NCBI GenBank assembly: GCA_035299085.1
Contig: DATGXG010000036.1
Span: forward strand, 1 to 64,000
Source of the DNA: Bacteroidales bacterium
Lineage (GTDB): Bacteria; Bacteroidota; Bacteroidia; Bacteroidales; UBA10428
Length of the DNA: 64,000 bases
Reading direction: 5' to 3'
Positions 36,501 through 44,219 of this stretch are shown here, in pieces. Every line of letters starts with the position of its first letter. Positions within the stretch are counted from its first letter, which is position 1. The position numbers and the translations under genes are program-made. The notes beneath the pieces are model-generated. The model was not told where the DNA came from. It was given only the letters and a program-made list of their open reading frames with translations, and ran no database searches.

Positions 36501-36753
36501 GCTGCATTGGCCCGATGAGGATAAAAAGCCTAACACGCTGGATTATCTTAAGAGCAAAATGATAGATCTTGTAATCAATATTCCGAAAGACCTGTCGAAG
36601 AGTGAGCTTAGCAACGACTACCTCATTCGCCGCAGTGCAGTGGATTACAATATTCCGCTGATTACAAACGCAAGGCTTGCCAGTGCCTTCCTTACCGCAT
36701 TGTGCAAAATTTCACTTGAAGAAATTGCGATTAAAAGCTGGGATGAGTATTAA
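33535..36753 (+). CDS. carB: Carbamoyl-phosphate synthase, large subunit
   Basis: CarB makes carbamoyl phosphate from bicarbonate, ammonia (from CarA) and two ATP, for arginine and pyrimidines. The 1072 residues show the duplicated ATP-grasp layout: the first half from '[20 protein letters not shown]' and the second from '[20 protein letters not shown]', and a C-terminal MGS-like regulatory domain from about 930 ('[20 protein letters not shown]'). The first motif reads [12 protein letters not shown], closer to eukaryotic-type CPS than to E. coli CarB. It is divergent from argR and separated from carA (56260-57342) by about 20 kb. Confidence 0.95.
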   Translation: [1072 protein letters not shown]

Positions 36754-37376
36754 TCGCAGCGGGCCGGTTTCTCCGGGTTATTTTTGTAGTCAAACATCAT
36801 TTCGATTTCTTCCACTGTAATACGCGGAGTGGACAATGACGGAAGTTTGTCAGGCGTAAAAAAGCCCACTTCGCTTGTTTCCATGCCAATCTTTAATTCA
36901 CCACCGGTTTCCTCGCAGAGTACGAAAATTTTATATATATGATATAAATCGGGCGGGTGGTTATGTTTATTTTTGTCGAGCACTGCCAGAAGTTTAACAG
37001 GCCTGACTACAAGCCCGGATTCTTCAAAAACCTCTTTAGCTGAATTTTCAAACGGGCTTAAACCTACATCAGCCCATCCACCGGGAACCGACCAGTTACC
37101 ATCAATCGTTTCTCTTACGAGCAGAATGGCATTATCCCTGAAAACGACTCCTCTTACGTCTACTTTAGGAGTGGGATAGCCCTTTTCACTGGCAAATCCG
37201 TTTAACAGACTTTCGAGATTCATTCCCGAATAATGCTGCATGATATCAAGACTTAAGCTTCTGATTTGCTCATACCGGTCAATGTCGTATTTATTGTCTG
37301 AATATTCAAGGCCTGCCTGAGCTACGGCTTGCAATCTCCTGGCCATCTCAAGCCATGCATAACTTCCTTTTTCCAT
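36750..37376 (-). CDS. Nudix hydrolase with N-terminal extension
   Basis: The 208-residue protein has a helical N-terminal extension of about 65 residues and a Nudix domain with the box 'GGWADVGLSPFENSAKEVFEESGL' (in two parts: GGWADVGLSPFE and NSAKEVFEESGL). The catalytic glutamates of the REUxEE helix are present with Lys for Arg, but the first Glu of Gx5E is Leu. The extension and box resemble the ADP-ribose or nucleoside-diphosphate-sugar group of Nudix enzymes. Its stop overlaps that of carB at TTAA, and it follows corA by 5 bases. Confidence 0.88.
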   Translation of the reverse strand: MEKGSYAWLEMARRLQAVAQAGLEYSDNKYDIDRYEQIRSLSLDIMQHYSGMNLESLLNGFASEKGYPTPKVDVRGVVFRDNAILLVRETIDGNWSVPGGWADVGLSPFENSAKEVFEESGLVVRPVKLLAVLDKNKHNHPPDLYHIYKIFVLCEETGGELKIGMETSEVGFFTPDKLPSLSTPRITVEEIEMMFDYKNNPEKPARCD

Positions 37377-37381
37377 CCTGG

Positions 37382-38434
37382 TTATAGTAATTTATTTCTT
37401 TTCATAATATATAACATAACTCCCGCAGTGACCAACATCAGGCCAAGCGCCATGGGGTATCCGACTTTCCAGGATAATTCAGGCATGAACCTGAAATTCA
37501 TCCCATAAATGCCGGCTATCAGGGTGAGGGGTACAAACAGCGTTGTAATAATGGTCAGCATTTTCATTGTAGCATTAAGCCGGTTGTTTATATTTGAATT
37601 ATTGATTTCAAGCAGGTCAGAAAGTGTATCACGGCTTGTTTCAAACATGGTTACAATGTTATTGATATGATCTTTTACATCGTGTAAAAACGGCAGGGTT
37701 TCATCCTCTATTAGCGGATAATCTCCCTGTATCATATTCATCAAAGCCTCCCGCATAGGGTAAACCACACTGCGCATCTCACTCATCGGTTGTTTTATCC
37801 TGTATAAATTGCGAATATAATTTGTGTCAGGATGCTCCAGTAGAACAGCTTCCATTTTATCTATTTTATTATCTATCTCATTAACTACACTATAATAAGT
37901 ATCAATTACAGCATCGGTTAAAAGATAGAAAAGATAATCGGGTTTCTTCTGACGCGCTTTGCTTTTTCCGTTTTCAATGCGAGCCTTAATTTCATTAAAT
38001 ACCTTGTTTTCCGAATCTTTAAAAACGATCACATAAAATTCTCCCAGCAACAAACCAATATGTTTCATATCTAAATCCCCGCTGGCTTTGAGGTCAATCA
38101 GTTTTAACGTGACTAAAAGCTGATCACCGGATTCCTGTATGCTGGGTATTTCGGCTTCACTTATAGCATCTTCCATGACCATCGGGTGAATGCCGAAAAA
38201 ATTTCCCAGCTCATCGATGTCATCCTGTTCGGTTAAATTATTAATAATTATTAAATTAATTTTGTCTTTGTCTACTAAGGGTTTAAGATCCTGAATATCT
38301 TTAGTGGCATCCCGCTTTGCCGTTTTCTCATCATAAACAAGAATTTCAATTTCAAGGGGATCTTCATCTTTAAATGCCATTTTCCTTTCCAACGACTCAC
38401 GTTTCAGTTCGCGAAAGGTTTTCTTTTTAGCCAT
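37382..38434 (-). CDS. corA: CorA-family divalent-cation channel
   Basis: CorA proteins form pentameric Mg2+ (or Co2+) channels. This 350-residue member has a long soluble N-terminal domain, a stalk helix near 250-290, and two C-terminal membrane helices: the first 'TMKMLTIITTLFVPLTLIAG' ending in the signature 'YGMNF', the second 'GYPMALGLMLVTAGVML', followed by a basic tail 'KRNKLL'. The Gly-Met-Asn selectivity motif is intact. It starts 49 bases after recO. Confidence 0.94.
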   Translation of the reverse strand: MAKKKTFRELKRESLERKMAFKDEDPLEIEILVYDEKTAKRDATKDIQDLKPLVDKDKINLIIINNLTEQDDIDELGNFFGIHPMVMEDAISEAEIPSIQESGDQLLVTLKLIDLKASGDLDMKHIGLLLGEFYVIVFKDSENKVFNEIKARIENGKSKARQKKPDYLFYLLTDAVIDTYYSVVNEIDNKIDKMEAVLLEHPDTNYIRNLYRIKQPMSEMRSVVYPMREALMNMIQGDYPLIEDETLPFLHDVKDHINNIVTMFETSRDTLSDLLEINNSNINNRLNATMKMLTIITTLFVPLTLIAGIYGMNFRFMPELSWKVGYPMALGLMLVTAGVMLYIMKRNKLL

Positions 38435-38483
38435 AATCCGGTATTTATGTAAAATTACCTTTTATTTTTAAACGATTCTGCTT

Positions 38484-39188
38484 TCATGTGTTATTGGGTT
38501 TGAAAACTTCCTGCAAAACAGCCCAGGATTTAAGGCGTGAAAAATCTTCAATATGCACTGTATAATAGCGGATGATTCTTTCAAGGAGTTCATTTCGTTG
38601 GGTATGACCAAATCGTTCCAGGTCAGGCGGGCCCTGAGGACTGTTGATTAATTCAATAAGTGCAGTTGAAGCTCTTTCAGATAAACCCGCAAACTCATGT
38701 ATAACCGGTGAAACCGTGGCAGGAGTGCCTGAACCCGGGAAAAAACCAAGGTACCGGGTTAACTGGAGCATAAACCAATGGTGAAACCATGAAGTGTTTT
38801 CATCTTTGGCATCGAGTAACTGAAAAGCATGAAAAACAAAAGAAAACAAAAGGGGATTATGTTCTTCTTCCTGTAGACTTAAATATAATACTTCTGCAAG
38901 AAATAAAGCCACAGCGCTTTTGGAAGTATTATAAGGTATTGAATTATATATATGTGCAGCGGTTGCTTCTTTCAATCGTTGAATAGTATGATTCTGTCGG
39001 TAGTAAAAATCCGTTTCCAAAAGAGTCAGGGGCTGAAATAATATGGCCGGAATCTTTGATTTTTTTGATTTTACACCACTTACTATTCCGCTGATCCTGC
39101 CGAATTTTTCTGTATAAAATGTGACGATCAGGCTGGATTCTCCATATTTAACCTGGTGCAAAACAATTGCCCTTGTTTTATTAAGCAT
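38484..39188 (-). CDS. recO: DNA repair protein RecO
   Basis: RecO acts with RecR (and RecF) to load RecA on SSB-coated DNA. The 234-residue protein begins with the OB-fold N-terminus 'LNKTRAIVLHQVKYGESSLIVTFY' (read as VLHQVKYGESSLIVT) and 'GRISGIVSGVKSKKSK', followed by a helical C-terminal domain. The four-cysteine zinc site of some RecO proteins is absent, as is common in this phylum. It begins 8 bases after porZ. Confidence 0.92.
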   Translation of the reverse strand: MLNKTRAIVLHQVKYGESSLIVTFYTEKFGRISGIVSGVKSKKSKIPAILFQPLTLLETDFYYRQNHTIQRLKEATAAHIYNSIPYNTSKSAVALFLAEVLYLSLQEEEHNPLLFSFVFHAFQLLDAKDENTSWFHHWFMLQLTRYLGFFPGSGTPATVSPVIHEFAGLSERASTALIELINSPQGPPDLERFGHTQRNELLERIIRYYTVHIEDFSRLKSWAVLQEVFKPNNT

Positions 39189-39196
39189 AGGTAAGT

Positions 39197-41494
39197 TTAG
39201 TGGATGAACAGTAATTTTGTAACATATGTTTTAGTACCGTCCTCATTAGTACAAAAAACAAGATATACACCGGTCTGCACACGGTCACCCCGGAAATTAC
39301 GGCCGTCCCAAACTGCCTGTCCCCCCAGGGCCGCGGTTTCATAAACCAGGTTACCAGTAATATCCGTGATTTTTACATTTACATCTGATGCCAATCCGCT
39401 AACCGTTATATTTCCCTGGTAGGTTTCCCTTACTGGGTTGGGAAATACATATACATCGCCAAAATCTTCACCTGCCTCTGTTGCACTGCCGTTATAGGCA
39501 ATAATTCCTTTGTCGGTTCCGAAGAAAACCTCACCTGTTTTATCGTTGATTCCTATTGTCTGGACACTGTTTGAAAATAACGGACTGTTTTCCTCATTAA
39601 AATGAAGGAGTTCCTTTTTCCCATCCGCTGATATAAGAAATACCCCTGACTTTTCAGTTGCAATCCATTTTCGGTTACCTCCGTCTATTGCAATGTCATT
39701 AACCTGTTCCGAGGATAACATGATATCCCCGCTTGATGTGCCGTCATTTCTTGGAATAACATATTGGTATCCTTCTATATTAGCCGTTGAATTTATGATT
39801 TCTGAAGGATCCGAATATTGAACCGGACCTTTATTGGTACCGACCCAGATAGTCCCGTCTTTATCCTCTGCAAGGCAGAGAACATTATCAACGACAGTAC
39901 CGAATTGATTTTTTACATTAAAAGATTTTTCACTTGTCGATTCACCGTTTTCATCTTCAAATACTACTATTCCTGCATTATTTAAAGCAAGCCATTTTTG
40001 TCCTGTTGAAGTGACTAAAATTTCTCCAGTGTTGGTCTGAAATCCGAAACCTTTGTAATTCAGATTAATGGCTGTCCAATTCTGACCCGGCTGTTTCTTG
40101 TATGCCGCAGTCAATGCATTGGAACCTACTGCGTAAATATTACCCTCTTTGTCGATATCAATGCCTGTAATGCGAACATAACCGGTTTGACCTTCATAAC
40201 TCTGAACCGGTTTCAACACACCGCCGCTTTCATTTTCAATATGAACAAGCCTTCCATCCTGAAATTCCGCAATACCGTATCCATACGACCCTCCGATAAC
40301 ATGACCGGGGTCATTGGGATCGATTGAAATTTCCGAAATATTGAGAAAGTCTTTTAAATCGGGAATGCTGTTGCCATTGTATTCTTTCCATTTTTCATCA
40401 ACGAACAAGTACGCGCCATTACCGGTCCATTTAGTTTTAAACGTTCCGCCGGCGACCCATACATTTCCCTGTAAAGCTTGTATATCGCCTGCATCGCGGT
40501 AAGGCGGACCTGAAGGGGCTATTGCAGAAGAATTTCCATTGGCATCCACCTTCACCAGTCCCCCGAATAATGCGGCATACCAAAGATCATTTCCTGAATC
40601 AACCAGAACATCCTGGGAATAAAAAGAAACGATTTCCCGTGAAACTGTTCCCTGGGATGAATAGATTCTCGTATGATCCGTTGTCGATAAAACCAGGTTT
40701 CCGTTTTGCCCCCCAAGAAACTCATAATGAGAACTGAATCCCTGGGACCAGTTTTCCCATGATGATTCATCAAACCGGATTACTGCATCGGAAGAAGTAC
40801 CGTTCCTGTAAATAGTATAAAGGCTGCTGTTATAAGAAACCACATACTTATAGGATATATCCGGATCAGGTAAGTTCTGATATTTACTCCACGCACTGAA
40901 ATCAAGCAGGTTCGGATCATTAATATCCGCATGGTAAATTCCCTGTCCGGTAGCGGCAATTATTTCAACTCCGTCGGACGTAATAGCATTTACCTGAATC
41001 TGCGTTCCGCCGGGGCCAAAATAGTAGGTTTCTTTGATTTCACGTCGGTTCAAATCGCAAAGCACAATTCCGAAATCACAGGCGAGGTAAGCATAATTAT
41101 TACGAATATACACGTTATTAATAGACTTTCCTCCAATAATGGATTTTCTCTTTATATCCGGAATATTTATAACACTGTCATTTCTGACAAGGTCAATATT
41201 CCCGTTTGAGTAACCAATCAGTAATGTGGAAGTTACTGATGAAGTACCGATTGTTGAAATTTCCGCATCCGAAAGTCCATTAACTTTTGAATGTTTTTTA
41301 ATATCCCGGTCATTTATACCAAAGGAGTAAAGACTGCCGTCTGTGGTAAGGCAATATATACGGTTATGATATTCGGCAAGCTTTTTCCCGTGTGAATAGG
41401 GAAGATGATCCCGCCAGGCACCGGATGGCATTTGAGCCTGGATGACCTGAGCTATAAAAATAGTTGCAAGAAGGAATATGAGATTCCGTTTCAT
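39197..41494 (-). CDS. porZ: PorZ-like protein: beta-propellers with type IX secretion C-terminal domain
   Basis: The 765-residue protein has a signal peptide (1-20, cleaved near 'VIQAQ'), then repeated propeller blades like those of two-component-regulator propellers, for example 'TIWVGTNKGPVQYSD', 'NRKWIATEKSGVFLI' and 'GEVFFGTDKGIIAYNG'. Its last 85 residues are a type IX secretion C-terminal domain, starting 'VYVFPNPV' and including 'GQAVWDGRNFRGDRVQTGVYL'-type strands. This layout and size match PorZ of Porphyromonas, part of the surface sortase complex that attaches T9SS cargo to A-LPS. As I recall, porZ beside recO is common in the phylum. It is one base after rdgB. Confidence 0.85.
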   Translation of the reverse strand: MKRNLIFLLATIFIAQVIQAQMPSGAWRDHLPYSHGKKLAEYHNRIYCLTTDGSLYSFGINDRDIKKHSKVNGLSDAEISTIGTSSVTSTLLIGYSNGNIDLVRNDSVINIPDIKRKSIIGGKSINNVYIRNNYAYLACDFGIVLCDLNRREIKETYYFGPGGTQIQVNAITSDGVEIIAATGQGIYHADINDPNLLDFSAWSKYQNLPDPDISYKYVVSYNSSLYTIYRNGTSSDAVIRFDESSWENWSQGFSSHYEFLGGQNGNLVLSTTDHTRIYSSQGTVSREIVSFYSQDVLVDSGNDLWYAALFGGLVKVDANGNSSAIAPSGPPYRDAGDIQALQGNVWVAGGTFKTKWTGNGAYLFVDEKWKEYNGNSIPDLKDFLNISEISIDPNDPGHVIGGSYGYGIAEFQDGRLVHIENESGGVLKPVQSYEGQTGYVRITGIDIDKEGNIYAVGSNALTAAYKKQPGQNWTAINLNYKGFGFQTNTGEILVTSTGQKWLALNNAGIVVFEDENGESTSEKSFNVKNQFGTVVDNVLCLAEDKDGTIWVGTNKGPVQYSDPSEIINSTANIEGYQYVIPRNDGTSSGDIMLSSEQVNDIAIDGGNRKWIATEKSGVFLISADGKKELLHFNEENSPLFSNSVQTIGINDKTGEVFFGTDKGIIAYNGSATEAGEDFGDVYVFPNPVRETYQGNITVSGLASDVNVKITDITGNLVYETAALGGQAVWDGRNFRGDRVQTGVYLVFCTNEDGTKTYVTKLLFIH

Positions 41495-41495
41495 A

Positions 41496-42086
41496 CTACC
41501 GTGATTTTAGATAATCGGTAAACGCTTTTAGTGCAATTGCCCGGTGGGAAATAGCATTTTTTTCTTCCATTGTCATCTCGGCAAAAGTTTTGTCAAGTCC
41601 ATCCGGTTTAAATATAGGATCATAGCCGAAACCTCCGGTTCCTTTTCTGAAGAACATTATGGTTCCTTCAACGATTCCTTCAAAAGTGATAGTTCCTGAT
41701 TTTTCAGCAAGTGCGATCACGGTCCTGAAACGCGCATTCCGGTATGTTTCCTGGCCCAATTTTGCAAGTACAAGATTCATGTTGTCTTCAAAATCGCATT
41801 TTTCACCGGCATAACGGGAAGAAAACACTCCCGGTTCTCCGTGCAATGCTTCAATTTCGAGTCCTGTATCATCAGCAAAACAAGGCGTATTATAATTATC
41901 AAGGATAAACTGCGCTTTCTGAATCGCATTTCCTTCGATCGTGTTTTGCGTTTCAGGTATTTCTGTAAAACAACCGATGTCTGCCAGTGACAATAATGAA
42001 AAACGATCGTCAAGCATACCGGCTATCTCGTTAAATTTATGTTTGTTATTGCTTGCAAAAACCAGTTGCGTTTTTTTTTGATCCAT
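41496..42086 (-). CDS. rdgB: XTP/dITP pyrophosphatase (RdgB/HAM1)
   Basis: RdgB hydrolyses dITP, ITP and XTP and keeps them out of nucleic acids. The start is ATG at 42086 ('MDQKKTQLVFASNNKHK', 196 residues): the frame runs on upstream only into the palindromic terminator of the preceding gene. Motifs are 'VFASNNKHKFNEI', 'CFADDTGLEIEALHGEPGVFS', 'GTGGFGYDPIF' and 'KNAISHRAIALK'. It heads the run rdgB-porZ-recO-corA-Nudix, with only one base before porZ. Confidence 0.94.
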   Translation of the reverse strand: MDQKKTQLVFASNNKHKFNEIAGMLDDRFSLLSLADIGCFTEIPETQNTIEGNAIQKAQFILDNYNTPCFADDTGLEIEALHGEPGVFSSRYAGEKCDFEDNMNLVLAKLGQETYRNARFRTVIALAEKSGTITFEGIVEGTIMFFRKGTGGFGYDPIFKPDGLDKTFAEMTMEEKNAISHRAIALKAFTDYLKSR

Positions 42087-42104
42087 CTGATTCACCGGGA
42101 TTAT

Positions 42105-42138
42105 AAAAAACAAAAACAAGGAACGTTCCTTGTTTTTG
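42105..42138 (-). terminator. Terminator of the Usp gene
   Basis: A 28-bp perfect palindrome (CAAAAACAAGGAAC and its complement, 42111-42138) is followed on the minus strand by TTTTTT at 42110-42105. It lies 28 bases after the Usp stop and covers the region just upstream of rdgB. Confidence 0.85.
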
Positions 42139-42165
42139 AAATATTTTTAGGGAACGAATAATTTT

Positions 42166-43002
42166 TCAACCTCCACTGGCGCTGAAACCGCCACCTATTT
42201 TAGCAGGTCGCGGATTAATGCAGATAACCGGTATACGTTCACTGTTGGCAATAATGTACTGTTCCTGAGCGCCCATTACGTAATCTGTAAAACCGATATC
42301 TCTAGTTGTCATAAGCATAATCGCGTCGGCATCCACTTTTTTAGCATACTGAATAGTTTCCTTTCCGAAGTTATCTTCGCCGACTGAAACCTGCGATTCA
42401 TAGTGAATTGACTTATTGGCGAAATATTTCGTTATAAAGAACATATTTGAATCCAATCCTTTTCTAAAGTTACTATCCTGGTATTTTGCCCTGAAAAGGT
42501 GAAAATGCGACCCGAATTTACGCGCAAAGAAGTGAGTCCATGTGACACATTCTTTTGTTTCACGCTTATAATTAATAGGAAGTACTATGTTTTTCATGCC
42601 TTCGGCCCGGGGTGATTCCTGAACAACAATAAAGGGAGCCTTTGAACTTGCAATAACCTTCAGGGCCCAGCTACCAAGAAATTTCTGCATACCAACGATA
42701 CCGTGTGTTCCCATTACTACCACAAGGGCATTCAATTCAGTTGCCAGCTCACCGATTGTATGAAATATGGAACCGCTGCGCACGACAAATGAAAAGTTAA
42801 TTGCCGGATCAGGGAAACGTTTTTTTACTTCCTCGGCCATTCTTTTTTTGGCCTCGGGAATCTCATCTTCTTTTTTGACTATATGAACAACAGCAATTTC
42901 ACCTTTAATCATTGATGACATCTGAACAGCATGTTCAATGGCGTACACGTTCTTTTCAGTGAAATCCCATGTAACCATTATTAAATATTTTTCTTGTTCC
43001 AT
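42166..43002 (-). CDS. Universal stress protein, tandem Usp domains
   Basis: The 278-residue protein has two Usp-like halves. The first (1-150) carries 'ALVVVMGTHGIVGMQKFLGSWALKVIASSKAPFIVV', of which GTHGIVGMQ...GS is close to the ATP-binding G-2x-G-9x-G(S/T) motif. The second half (155-265) lacks a clear glycine motif ('MLMTTRDIGFTDYVMGAQEQYI'). The C-terminus is a Gly-rich tail, GGGFSASGG. It appears monocistronic, with its own terminator. The stress it answers cannot be read. Confidence 0.87.
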   Translation of the reverse strand: MEQEKYLIMVTWDFTEKNVYAIEHAVQMSSMIKGEIAVVHIVKKEDEIPEAKKRMAEEVKKRFPDPAINFSFVVRSGSIFHTIGELATELNALVVVMGTHGIVGMQKFLGSWALKVIASSKAPFIVVQESPRAEGMKNIVLPINYKRETKECVTWTHFFARKFGSHFHLFRAKYQDSNFRKGLDSNMFFITKYFANKSIHYESQVSVGEDNFGKETIQYAKKVDADAIMLMTTRDIGFTDYVMGAQEQYIIANSERIPVICINPRPAKIGGGFSASGG

Positions 43003-43101
43003 GCTTTTAACTTATTTGTACTTAAAACTATAAAATTATTTGTTTATTTTGAAAATCAGCGTAAAAAACATTAAAAATTCTGGTTTTTCAGACAGCTCTC
43101 T

Positions 43102-43132
43102 TTTGTGAATCAATCTGAAATCGCTATTTTTG
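43102..43132 (+). promoter_or_regulatory. Promoter of ilvE
   Basis: TTTG (43102-43105), a 19-base spacer and TATTTTTG (43125-43132) form a perfect Bacteroidota promoter. The ilvE ATG is 23 bases after the -7 box, so the leader is very short. Confidence 0.75.
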
Positions 43133-43154
43133 GCCAATCTGAACCTATCACAAT

Positions 43155-44174
43155 ATGAATAGCTTGGACTGGAAAAATCTGTCTTTCGGTTACGTAAAAA
43201 CCGACTATAATGTTCGGTGTTATTATAAAGACGGCAAATGGAGTGAACCAGAGGTCACTGATTCCGAATATATAAATCTTCATATGGCGGCTACCTGTCT
43301 GCATTACGGACAGGAGGCTTTTGAGGGACTAAAGGCATTTACGGGCAAAGACGGCCGTATTCGGATTTTCAGATGTGAGGCCAATGCAAAACGCATGTGG
43401 GATACCGCAGCTGGTATACAAATGGCCCAGGTTCCGCAGGAACTTTTTAAAAAGGTCGTCACTATGGCTGTTAGTCACAATAAAAAGTATGTTCCCCCTT
43501 ATGGCACGGGTGCATCCCTTTATATCCGTCCGCTGCTGATTGGCTCCGGAGCTGAAGTAGGTGTTAAGCCTGCTAAAGAATATACTTTTATTGTTTTTGT
43601 GACTCCGGTTGGACCTTATTTTAAAGAAGGGTTTAAACCAGTTGATATTATGGTTTGTCGCGGTTACGACCGTGCAGCACCGCTTGGAACAGGATGTTAC
43701 AAAGTAGGCGGTAATTATGCAGCCAGCCTTGCATCGCTTGAGCTTGCCCATCACCAGGGATATTCCACCACCCTCTATCTTGATCCGAAGGAAAAAAAAT
43801 ATATTGATGAAGCCGGTCCTGCTAACTTTTTTGGCATCCGTAACAACACCTTTGTAACGCCGGAATCGAAATCGATTCTTCCTTCGATAACCAATATGAG
43901 CCTTCAGCAACTTTGCCTGGATATGGGATACAAGGTTGAAAAACGGCAGATTCCGATCGATGAATTATCAGATTTTGAAGAAGTAGGTGCCTGTGGCACC
44001 GCAGCCGTGATAACTCCCATCCGCAAAATAGTTGACCCTGATACAAACAGAATTTATGAATACTGCTGTGACGGTCAACCGGGTCCTATAAGCAAAAAAT
44101 TATATAATAAGCTTATCGCAATACAAACCGGTGATGAACCGGATGTTCACGGATGGGTATATAATATAGATTGA
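43155..44174 (+). CDS. ilvE: Branched-chain amino-acid aminotransferase
   Basis: IlvE transfers the amino group between glutamate and the keto acids of valine, leucine and isoleucine. The 339-residue protein is of the longer (type II, eukaryote-like) form. The PLP lysine is Lys183 in 'GTGCYKVGGNYAASL', 'LHYGQEAFEGLKAF' is the N-terminal substrate motif, and the class IV signature is 'DEAGPANFFGI'. A strong promoter lies just upstream, and the ftsX promoter overlaps its stop codon, so it is probably monocistronic. Confidence 0.95.
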   Translation: MNSLDWKNLSFGYVKTDYNVRCYYKDGKWSEPEVTDSEYINLHMAATCLHYGQEAFEGLKAFTGKDGRIRIFRCEANAKRMWDTAAGIQMAQVPQELFKKVVTMAVSHNKKYVPPYGTGASLYIRPLLIGSGAEVGVKPAKEYTFIVFVTPVGPYFKEGFKPVDIMVCRGYDRAAPLGTGCYKVGGNYAASLASLELAHHQGYSTTLYLDPKEKKYIDEAGPANFFGIRNNTFVTPESKSILPSITNMSLQQLCLDMGYKVEKRQIPIDELSDFEEVGACGTAAVITPIRKIVDPDTNRIYEYCCDGQPGPISKKLYNKLIAIQTGDEPDVHGWVYNID

Positions 44175-44202
44175 CAATCCGGTTAAAATTAACATACCTT
44201 TG
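44171..44202 (+). promoter_or_regulatory. Promoter of the ftsX-truB operon
   Basis: TTG (44171-44173, overlapping the ilvE stop) and TACCTTTG (44195-44202) are 21 bases apart. The ftsX ATG is 17 bases further on and has an AAGGAA purine run before it. Confidence 0.55.
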
Positions 44203-44219
44203 CGCAGGCTAAGGAAATA

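Noticed and set aside
43329-43910. 193-residue minus-strand ORF
   Set aside because: It is antisense to ilvE, whose motifs are complete; the ORF has no domain or promoter.
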